Below are positions 9,939 through 18,827 of a DNA stretch of 64,000 bases, in pieces; within the stretch, counting starts at the first letter, position 1, and every line of letters starts with the position of its first letter. A model generated the notes under the pieces. That model saw nothing but the letters and a program-made list of their open reading frames with translations, was not told where the DNA came from and ran no database searches. The DNA lies in the NCBI GenBank assembly GCA_030041305.1, contig JASHOC010000050.1:1-64000 (forward strand), given 5' to 3'. A program made the position numbers and the translations under genes. This DNA is from Acidobacteriaceae bacterium (lineage in GTDB: Bacteria > Acidobacteriota > Terriglobia > Terriglobales > Acidobacteriaceae).

Positions 9939-12900
9939 TCACTCTTTCGGATTGAACACATTGCAGATTCCTGGATCGATGATGTTGGCGGCGGAAAGGT
10001 TGTTGTAAAGCACCTTTGCCCCGAGGGGCCAGATGCAATACGTGGAGATGTTCAGTGACGTAATGTTGAGCAGTCCGATGGTCAAGGCGGAGAGATCGAC
10101 GGCGTTTTGCGCCTCCTGGAAACGGTTGCTGACCACATTCAGAGTTCCAGCCAACAGGAATGCATCGACGGTCATGCCGCTGCCCAGGGTATCAACATTG
10201 GCGTCGATCCAGCAGTGGTTATTGGAGAAAATGAGATGGTCGAGGGAGATGATCATCACCGAGGCGAAGCTGGTCTGGGGCACTTCGCGCACTTCCAACT
10301 GGCAGTAGTTGCTGGTGAACATCACCGCGCCGCTCGAAGAGACAAAGCTCGGCCCGGAATTGAATCCGACGGATCCAACGGATCCAGTAGCGGCCTGACC
10401 GGCGAGATTGGAGGGCGCGGAGGGGGCAATGAGCTCGATGGCCACGCCGAAGTTCATAATCGTTACGGTTTGCAGGACTGAGGCCGCTGTGCCTGGAATG
10501 TTGCCGCCGCAACTGAAGTGATTGTCGGAGATGGAGAATGGTCCAAAGCCGAGAACGGTGAGCGCCTGGCCCAAGGAGACGCGCACGAGGTTCTCTTCGA
10601 GGCGCAAGGCCGGCAGACCCGGCTCGAAGATGGATAAGGCGAGCAAGCCCCTCAAATCGGAGGCGAGCGTGGGCGGCGTAACCATCAAAATGGAGATGGC
10701 GCCGGCGGTCTCGGTCGGATTTCCGGTCTGGTCGGGCGTGGAGGCGTCGGCCCAGTCGCGGTTGTCGACAATTTGATTGCGGCTGATCTCTACGGTCTCG
10801 CCGTGAAGGAGAAAGATGCCGGTGACGCCCAAGCCGGGCTGCAGGCCCCAGTTGGTGAGGACGTTGTCGCGGACGATGAGGTCCTCTACGGTGGGCAGGC
10901 AGATGGCGCCGTAACCAAGGAAGGAACTGAGGGTGTTGTCGGTGGCGCGGCCTACGGTGTCAACAATGGTGTTCGCGGTGATGCTCAGATCTTCGATCGC
11001 GATCACTTCGAGAATCGTGCTGAGATCGAAGAAGCCGACCGGGCCGATGCCGCACAGACCGAAGTTGGCGATCGTGTTGCGGTCGATGGAGATTTGGCTC
11101 AAGAGTCCGCCGGCGACAATTTTGCTGCCTTGCAAGCCGGGATAGGATGTGGGGCTGAGCAGCGTGCCTTGCTCTGTTTGCTCGCTTTCAAGCGCAACGG
11201 TGAGACCCAGGGTGTAACCGGCGTCATTGCCGTTGTCGTCGAGGACGGTGAAGCTGCCCAGCGTGACGCCGTTGCGCAGACCGCCTTGAATCCAGTTTTC
11301 GGCGACCCGCACGAGATCGGCGGCGCCGGCGATTTGGATGCCTCCCGGATGCAGGATGTCGGAGCCTTCCTGAAGACTGGAGCCCGCGTTCTTCGCGTCG
11401 GCTTGGAGGTCAGCGTAGACCGATGCAGGAATCCAATCGTTGAGATTGGCCGTGGTTTGGAGGCCGACCCGGTTGCGCACGAATTCAATCTCCTCGCCGC
11501 TCATCCAGACGGCGGGAAAGAGGCTCTGCACGTTAGCCATGGCGACGCGGATTGCGCGCACCTTGAGAACGCCCGTGCGCTTAGCGAGGAGAGCGGGAAG
11601 CGTGGATGCCGTGAGGACGATATCTTCGACGGTGGCGTCGAGAACCCCAAGAACATCGTCAAAGTAGATCACGCCCGTCGCCGCGGGCTGGGCTGTTTTA
11701 CTGGCCGAGCTGGCCGCGGGCGGCGAGGCGATCAGCGCTCCGGTGCCATCGAGAAGAATGCCGGCCTCGCCCGTTGCCGCTTCTACGGCGAATCCCCGCA
11801 ACTCGATGTGCTGCGAATCGGCGATGGAGATCACGGCGTTCATGGTGGTGGCGGAGCTTCCCCCTGAGGACGGACTCGGCGGTTTATAGCCCGGCGCCAG
11901 CGCCGCCGAAGCCACGCGGGTTTGCCAGCCGCAGCCGTGAATGACCACGTCTTGCAGGCCCTGGATGAAGACGTTCTCGTAATAGCGCCCGGGCAGAATG
12001 CAGACTTCGCCGCCCGCCGCGGGCAGGGCGTTGATGGCGGTCTGGATGGAGGTGTATTGGCCGACGCTGTCCACGCCATCGCCTACGGTAACGGTGCAGC
12101 AGCCGCAACCCGTCTCGCCCGGCGACGGCCATTTGGTGCGGCAATCGGGAAAGCTGTTGGGCGAAAAACTGACGATGGAGAGCGACGCGTAGTGATGGTG
12201 AATGCCGCGCGGGTAGGCGTTGGTGAGCGGGTCGATCAAGCCGGTGGAGGCGCGGGCGGAAAAATTCCAGAAATCGCCGATGTTGAATTGGGTCGTCGCA
12301 TTGGGACCGAAGGTGACGCTGATGCCGTTTTCGAGGATCAGCGTGGTTCCCGGAGCGGGAACCGGAATATCGCCCGTGGCGCCCGTGGCGCCGAGATCGA
12401 TCCAGAGAGTGTTCTGGCCGGGCGTGGAGGTGGTTTGATAGATCTGGCCGGACTGGTCCCAGCGGGTGATCCTTGTATGGCGCGAGGGCGTGGTTTGGTT
12501 CGATCCGTCGACGGGAAAATTCGCCGGCGTTTGCAGCATATCGACGAGAGTGATGGTTTTCGCGGAGAAATCGACGCTGTCGATCTGGTGCAGTTCGCCG
12601 TGCTGGCCGTCCAATTCGAGATCGTCGTCGATCAGTTCGATCCAGTTGCCGGGAGCAAACCCGAGCACTTGGTCGCGCCCCAGGCTGAGGACGGTCAGTT
12701 GCGCAGCCTTGTTGTTGAGCGAATTGGTCACGGTCTGAATGCCGGTCACGCCGGTTTGGACGGAGCCGTTGTCGCGCGACCATTTAAAGGTCGCGGTTCC
12801 GGTTCCCTTGAGCGGATAGGTATTATCCGTGGCGGGAATGCCGGGTTGATGAATTTCCACGCGGTAGAACTGGTTTTCCATGCCCGTGTAGCCGGTTCCG

Positions 12901-13598
12901 CTGGTCAGGCAACAGGGGCCTGATGAGCCGGCCCCGGCGTAATTATTGGTGAGCTGGCCGAGGGATGGGCCGGGCCATGGAGGATTGGCCGCGACGCTGG
13001 CGCAGGTGGCGCCGGAGGGCACTGCCGCGAGCTTGACCTGCCACACCGTCTGCACGCGGGCAGTGGTGTCGACGTTCACGGCGGCATCGATGAGGTTCGG
13101 GTCTTCAAGGTAGGTGATCGGCCGCTTCCACACGTCGAGATAAGCGAGAAAAGGGCCATTGCCGGCGAGAGCTCCTTGCCCGATGGCAGGCGCGTTGGGG
13201 TAGTAGGGTTGCGCCTCGTAGTCGATGGTTCCGGTGGGCGAGGTTCCGGGCGGCTGCGGGGAGCCCGAAAGCTCGGCGAGAGCCGGATCCCATTGCGCGC
13301 TGCTCTGCGCGCCGTGATTCTCGGCCAGAAGCCCGTCCACGTACATACGGCCGGGACCGATGTTGACATGGTTCGCGCCGCTCAAGTCAGTAGTGACGGT
13401 GATCTGAAAAGCAAAAGGCGTGGTGGCCGGGTAAACGGCGCGGCCCAGGGTATCGAGCGTGCCGGCCTGGATGCGGCGCGCGAGCTCGGCAAGCCACTCG
13501 TTCCAGTCGGAGTCGAGCTGGAGGCGTCCCTGCTCCATCACCACTCCGCTGTAGTCATTCCATGGGTCGAAAATAAACCGGCTGGTGTCGAAGCTCAT
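9939..13598 (-). CDS. DUF6519-type protein with right-handed parallel beta-helix; candidate CIS fibre/adhesin
   Basis: N-terminus MSFDTSRFIFDPWNDYSGVVMEQGRLQLDSDWNEW; beta-helix-like repeats (IEFVRNRV, ISIDRNTIANF, LIVRDNVLTNW, VEISRNQIVDN, FSISDNHF). Confidence 0.75.
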   Translation of the reverse strand: MSFDTSRFIFDPWNDYSGVVMEQGRLQLDSDWNEWLAELARRIQAGTLDTLGRAVYPATTPFAFQITVTTDLSGANHVNIGPGRMYVDGLLAENHGAQSSAQWDPALAELSGSPQPPGTSPTGTIDYEAQPYYPNAPAIGQGALAGNGPFLAYLDVWKRPITYLEDPNLIDAAVNVDTTARVQTVWQVKLAAVPSGATCASVAANPPWPGPSLGQLTNNYAGAGSSGPCCLTSGTGYTGMENQFYRVEIHQPGIPATDNTYPLKGTGTATFKWSRDNGSVQTGVTGIQTVTNSLNNKAAQLTVLSLGRDQVLGFAPGNWIELIDDDLELDGQHGELHQIDSVDFSAKTITLVDMLQTPANFPVDGSNQTTPSRHTRITRWDQSGQIYQTTSTPGQNTLWIDLGATGATGDIPVPAPGTTLILENGISVTFGPNATTQFNIGDFWNFSARASTGLIDPLTNAYPRGIHHHYASLSIVSFSPNSFPDCRTKWPSPGETGCGCCTVTVGDGVDSVGQYTSIQTAINALPAAGGEVCILPGRYYENVFIQGLQDVVIHGCGWQTRVASAALAPGYKPPSPSSGGSSATTMNAVISIADSQHIELRGFAVEAATGEAGILLDGTGALIASPPAASSASKTAQPAATGVIYFDDVLGVLDATVEDIVLTASTLPALLAKRTGVLKVRAIRVAMANVQSLFPAVWMSGEEIEFVRNRVGLQTTANLNDWIPASVYADLQADAKNAGSSLQEGSDILHPGGIQIAGAADLVRVAENWIQGGLRNGVTLGSFTVLDDNGNDAGYTLGLTVALESEQTEQGTLLSPTSYPGLQGSKIVAGGLLSQISIDRNTIANFGLCGIGPVGFFDLSTILEVIAIEDLSITANTIVDTVGRATDNTLSSFLGYGAICLPTVEDLIVRDNVLTNWGLQPGLGVTGIFLLHGETVEISRNQIVDNRDWADASTPDQTGNPTETAGAISILMVTPPTLASDLRGLLALSIFEPGLPALRLEENLVRVSLGQALTVLGFGPFSISDNHFSCGGNIPGTAASVLQTVTIMNFGVAIELIAPSAPSNLAGQAATGSVGSVGFNSGPSFVSSSGAVMFTSNYCQLEVREVPQTSFASVMIISLDHLIFSNNHCWIDANVDTLGSGMTVDAFLLAGTLNVVSNRFQEAQNAVDLSALTIGLLNITSLNISTYCIWPLGAKVLYNNLSAANIIDPGICNVFNPKE

Positions 13599-13610
13599 CG
13601 CCGCCTCCTG

Positions 13611-15923
13611 TCAGTTCTGGTAAACAATGCCAAACTCCAATCCGACCGGCAGATACTCGTTGAGCCGGACGCGAAGGTCGGTCTCGCGCAGCGGAGCGAG
13701 CAAAAAGTGGAAGACGCCCATTTCGCCGCCATCCGAGGCGCCCTGGCGAATGGCGCTGCTGGTGGCCGCGAGAAGCTTGGCGTAATTGGGCGCGCCGTAA
13801 CGCAGCGAGAAGAAAATGGGCTGGGCTGAAGCCAGCGCCTGCTCGACGCATTTGAATTGCCGCGGCGTGACCGCGCCGACGGGCAAAAAGCTGAAGCGCA
13901 CGCATCCGGCTTGTTTGCGGTCGGCGATCAACGGCGCTGCCCAGGTATCGCCGGTCTCCAGCTTGGCCCAGAAGATGCTGTTCGAAACCAGGGTGAGTTC
14001 GGTCGCGTGCGCCTTTCCGATCACCGTGCAACCAAGCAGCGTCAGTGCGCCGCCGGCGCCGCCGTTGGCGCCGTTGACGGATGTGTAGGCGACGCTGGTG
14101 TTCGCCGTCGCGTCGACGATGCTGTCGCAGGCGGTCGCGGTTACAAATTCGCCGGTCTGGAGCGCGCCGGAAATCGATAGTGTGAGCACGAGTTTCAAAC
14201 CGGAGGGTTCGGCGATCAATGCGGGCAGATCGGGGAACTGAGGCGCAGCGGCGATGGACACAGACCAGCCGGGAACCAGCGTGCAATGGGTGAGGCTGAG
14301 CTGGCCGAGCTGGTTTGGACTTCCGTTGGGCATCTGCGCCGGGGCGTGCACCAGAGCCGCAGCGGAGGGCTTGCCCGCGCTCAAGGCGGGCTTGGGCGAC
14401 GCAATGAGCAGTCCGTTGAGCACGCAAGTGCTGGATGGTCCGCCGGTCACGGCAATTTCTTCATCCACGAGCAGCGTGGTCAGCGCGCCATCGGCGGCGC
14501 GGAGCTCGAGTGTGGCGCCGGCGGGAACGTCGATCGTGAGCGCCGGCGTGAGAGCGGGCGTTCCGGTATTGGAGATGGTTTGCGTAGGTCCGATTCCGAC
14601 CGCGGCTTGGCCGTTCACCCCAAGCTGCTCGAGGGCATAGTCGATGGCTTGCTGGAGGCTGTTGTAGCGGGCCGGCGCGGCGGTGTCAGGAAACGGAAAA
14701 ATGTGAGCTTCATCGGTGACGATGAAGCCGTTGGGATTGGCGGAGCGCGCGTATTCGCCGCCACCCATGGGCGCGTTGAATCCGTACTGATACGAAACCG
14801 CCAGATCGGCGGTGGCCGAAGACGACGCGGGCAAAGCCATGCGGCCCGATTCAGGGTCGACGGTTGCGGCGTAGGCGTTGGTGGCCGGCAAATTGATCCA
14901 GCTTCCGTCCGCCGCGGCCAGCTCGCACACCTGAATCTGGTAAGGATTAAGCAGGTTGCCGTCGAGCCACAACGCCAGGCTGGCGCCCGGGCCGTAGTAG
15001 GTGGCGCCCACACCCTGCTGAAGGTCGGCGCACAGCACGCGTCGGCGCAGGCGATCGGCCACGTTGTAGGGTTGCGCGGGGGCGGTGATGTCCGCACCTT
15101 GCGAATCCGCTTTGTGAAAGAGCGGGATGTCCATGCCCAGCGGATTGAAGGTGTAGAGGAGGGGATGGCCGGCGGCGTTTGTATCGATGGCCGCTGGCGC
15201 GCCCTTGGTAACGCTGAAGGCGCTCAACGACCAGAGAAAGATACCGATGTTTTGAATGTTGTACCGGCCCTGCTCCAGCGCAATCGTCGTGTCGATGCGG
15301 CGCACGTCCACTTTGTGCGCGGTGCGGTCGAAGCCCGTATCGATGTAGAGGCTAGGCTGCCAGCGGCGCAGATCGGGCGCATAGTAATTGTCGAGGCGAA
15401 CATGGTTCATGTACTGCGTGTCGCCGAGGATGCGGAAAAACTCCACCGCATGCGCGCCCCAGCCGGTGGCGTCGCGCGCCAACTGCTCCATCACCAGCAC
15501 CGTTCCTTTGCGGCGGCGAAATGAGATGGTGTTGGCGACTTCGGAACGCGGATTATCGACCGAAGGCGCAATTCCAGCGATGGATTGGTAGCCGATGAGA
15601 TCGCCGATGTACGGAATGACCCATGTGGCGCAAGTTTCAATGAACTGATCGTTATAAAGCTGATCGAGGTCGTAGGCCATCGCCTTTAACTGCTCCTGGA
15701 TCACCATGAGCAGCGATTGCAGCGGGCCGCGTGCAGCTTTCGCGGTTAGCTGGTTGAGTTGGGTCTGCTCGTCGGCGGTCAAAGGAGGCGTAAGCGCCTG
15801 CAGCGCGGCAAGCTCCGCGGATTCCGCGGCGGTGAGCAGCGTTTGCGCCTGCGCCAGTTGCGCGTCCCGGATGCGATAGACAGCCGGCAGGAGGCTAAAC
15901 AGATCGAGTCCTTGCAAACTCAT
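13611..15923 (-). CDS. Phage tail protein I-like baseplate protein with extended C-terminus
   Basis: LFSLLPAVYRIRDA, LMVIQEQLKAMAYDLDQLYNDQFIETCATWVIPYIGDLIGY; ATG at 15923 overlaps the upstream stop (ATGA). Confidence 0.75.
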   Translation of the reverse strand: MSLQGLDLFSLLPAVYRIRDAQLAQAQTLLTAAESAELAALQALTPPLTADEQTQLNQLTAKAARGPLQSLLMVIQEQLKAMAYDLDQLYNDQFIETCATWVIPYIGDLIGYQSIAGIAPSVDNPRSEVANTISFRRRKGTVLVMEQLARDATGWGAHAVEFFRILGDTQYMNHVRLDNYYAPDLRRWQPSLYIDTGFDRTAHKVDVRRIDTTIALEQGRYNIQNIGIFLWSLSAFSVTKGAPAAIDTNAAGHPLLYTFNPLGMDIPLFHKADSQGADITAPAQPYNVADRLRRRVLCADLQQGVGATYYGPGASLALWLDGNLLNPYQIQVCELAAADGSWINLPATNAYAATVDPESGRMALPASSSATADLAVSYQYGFNAPMGGGEYARSANPNGFIVTDEAHIFPFPDTAAPARYNSLQQAIDYALEQLGVNGQAAVGIGPTQTISNTGTPALTPALTIDVPAGATLELRAADGALTTLLVDEEIAVTGGPSSTCVLNGLLIASPKPALSAGKPSAAALVHAPAQMPNGSPNQLGQLSLTHCTLVPGWSVSIAAAPQFPDLPALIAEPSGLKLVLTLSISGALQTGEFVTATACDSIVDATANTSVAYTSVNGANGGAGGALTLLGCTVIGKAHATELTLVSNSIFWAKLETGDTWAAPLIADRKQAGCVRFSFLPVGAVTPRQFKCVEQALASAQPIFFSLRYGAPNYAKLLAATSSAIRQGASDGGEMGVFHFLLAPLRETDLRVRLNEYLPVGLEFGIVYQN

Positions 15924-18820
15924 TGCATCACCCCCAGCGTCACCGCGCTCGGATCGGGATTGAGCACCAGAATCTCGGCCGGATTCGGCATCAGAGTCGG
16001 ATTGGCAATGGGCACATACGGACAAATCCAGTTGGGTGCGCCGGAAGAAGGACGTGTAAGCGTAATGGGCTGTGATTGCCAGGTTTGGTAGGCCGATAAA
16101 CTCCAGTTGCTGCCGGTGATGTCGCCGGCGCTGCTGGTCAGCCCCGGATTCACTCCGGTGACGTTCACGGCGACGACTCCGGAAACGCCTTGAATAATCG
16201 CCGCAACCTCGTCCGCGCTTACGCCTTGGCCAAAGTTGCGGTTGGCGAAGCTGAACTCGGTTTGCAGCGCCGTAATCACCGCGGTGTTCACGGTGTTGAT
16301 CGCACTCTGATTGGCGCCGGGCGGATAAGTCAGATTGGCAGTGACGCTGAACAGGGTTTCGAGAAACGAGTAAGCGTGGACGGGAATCAACGGATTGCCG
16401 TACGCCTGGAGTGAAGCGACGAGCTGAGTGAGGGTCGGATTGCCTTACGGCAGAGCAGAGCCCCCGGCGGCGGCGACGGTGAGAAACACGCCGCGGCCAG
16501 GACCACTGGGAATCCAGATGGCGTTGGCTTTGGCAATGCCCGCGTACGTCGCCGCGAAATTCTGATAGTCGGTGATCGAAACTGCGCGGCCCAGCGTCAA
16601 CACAGAGAGCGGCGCATTGGCTTGGATGTCGTTGACCGATTGGGGATCCTGGCCGCCGGTGGCGGCTTGCGGATTAATCACCCCGCTCACGCCTACGGGC
16701 CGGTCGATGAGCGTGGTGATGGCGCCGGCGGCTACGTTACCGGCTAAGCCCGAACCCACGCGGTAATTGGCTTGAAGATTGTTCTGGCCGGTGGGCAGCG
16801 TGGCCCCTTCCACGCCGTCGCCAAACTGAACCAGGGCCACGCCGCCGGGCTGAATCAGCGTGGAAAAAACTTGCTGCGATGGCCCTTGATCGTACAGAGT
16901 GGGAACTTCGGTCCAAGGCACGCCATTGGCCAACACCTCCAACGTGCTTTGGCGACCGGTGGGTGTGACAGCCTGCACATAGGTGAGTGGCGATTGCTTG
17001 AGCGTGAAGCTTTGATCGGGCGTCGAAGCCGAACCGCTGCCCATGATTTCGCTTACTGAGGCGCCGGCCGTCGCCAGCCCCACGTTGGCGTTTACCGTGG
17101 TTACGGCGCGGTTGTAGCAGTTGAGCAACGGGTTGGCGAGCAGCAGTTGCGTGTGTGGATAAGGGCGGTCGCTGAAACCGAGCGAGTTGACCAGCGCGAC
17201 TTCCTGCACCACCGGGTCCGTGCTGGATGCGTCGGCAAGCGTGAAATCCTCGAGCGCCGCCTGAACGGTTCCGATTCTTCCGCTGGCATCGGAGACGCGC
17301 AAATTAAGCTGTTTTTTGCGGCGCCTCCAATGCGGGACGGCGCCGTTTTCAAATGGCAACGGCGTGGGATCGACGATGGTAACGATGTCGCCGGGACCGA
17401 GAGTGAGGTTGCCTGTTTGATCGTCGGGTTGGAACACCAGTCCGCCCGCCGCGGTGTTCACCGAGAGTTTCTGCGCGTTGCCGGTGAGCGCCACGGCCTG
17501 CACAGCGGCCAGGTCAGGACACAGATCCTGGAGATCGACGACGGTTCCATACAACGGATGGCCGAGCGGTTGCTCGGCCACGGTGAGTTGCTCGCTTTGC
17601 CCCAGCACTGCCGTGCCCTGTAAAGGGAATGTTGCGGCGATGCTCGTATCGTTGTAGTCGGCGGAAAGCTTGGTGACTTTGGCGCTGAGCGCATATTCAG
17701 CTAGCGACTGCGTAGAAGCCGCCGTAACCTTGTAGAGCTGAACCGTGCCGCCGACAACTAACGCAAACCAGCTTCCCACGGCAATTTTGGCGTAGGCAGC
17801 ATCAAGGTAAATGTGATTGCTGTCTTGGATAGCGTAGCCATTCCAGATCCATTGCCAAGTCGAAGTGCAATCATTAATCAGATTCGGCAGACTGGTTTTC
17901 GCGGGGTTACTGGCGCTGGTGAAGAGATATGGATTAGGCGCGTTGTTGCCGAAGAGAGCAGCCTTCTGGCGGAGCGCAAAAATTTTGGCGGTGGTCCAGG
18001 ACGATGCGCCGGGCGAGCCTCCGCTGCCGGTAGCGTGCGTGAGCCGCTTGTCCCAGGAGACGTAGGTGATGTTGTTTTGCGTGTCGGCGGCGACCTGGTT
18101 GAGAATCACCACATCCCATTGCTCATTCGGCAAGCTGGCTGGTTGCGCCTCTTCGCGTGCGATGCCCAGAATCAACAGTGCATCGCCAGGATTCAATTGC
18201 GTTGAAGTGCCGGCGAGATAGAGGCTCGAATGGCCCGGCGGAGTCCAAAGATTCGCCGACTGCACCGGCAGCGCGTTCCAGTCCGGCTTGGCGAGAATGT
18301 CGGCGGAGGTTTCGAACTTCTGCGCGGTCTGACCCTGGGCCGGCACGCTTTGCACCTGCGTTCCCTGCGGAATGGTGATGGCTGGTGTGGAAGGGTTGGG
18401 CGGCTGGCCGCTTACGGCTTTGAGGGTAAAAGCAAGGTAAGTGAGCGCGGCGACGCCGGGAGCAGGCTGGTAGCCGATCAGTCGCGATAACTCGACGAGC
18501 GAGCGCAACTGTGTGGCTGTGCGCAGATAACTCTCGTTGGCCAACCGCTCCTGATAAAACGTAAGAATGTCGAGCATGACGGCGGACGCGTCGAGCAACG
18601 CGATGCTGAAGTCATCGTCGTCGCGCGTCTTGAGCTGTTGGAGGGCCGGATAATCGGAGCTCGAAAGCCGCGCCAGCATGGACTGCTTAAAAGTGGCCCA
18701 GGTTCCCGTACGGTACGTGATGGCGGAGAGGCCGGGCAGATTGCTTTCGCCCTGCGGGGTTTCCACCGCAACGCCCGCGCAGCAACCGCACGTGCAACCC
18801 GATGCGCCCGTGCAACTCAT
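15920..18820 (-). pseudogene. Baseplate J-like assembly protein with one in-frame TAA stop (16445-16447)
   Basis: MSCTGASGCTCGCC...SALP-TAA-GNPTLTQLVASLQAYGNPLIPVHAYSFLETLFSVTANLTY...; the same frame stays open on both sides. Confidence 0.75.
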
Positions 18821-18827
18821 CGGCAGC

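Noticed and set aside
10773-15524. Long plus-strand ORFs (364 aa at 10773-11867, 333 aa at 11922-12923, 412 aa at 14286-15524) opposite the CIS genes
   Set aside because: They are antisense shadows of well-supported minus-strand genes in GC-rich DNA; the translations are low-complexity Arg/Gly/Ala-rich with no domain-like motifs
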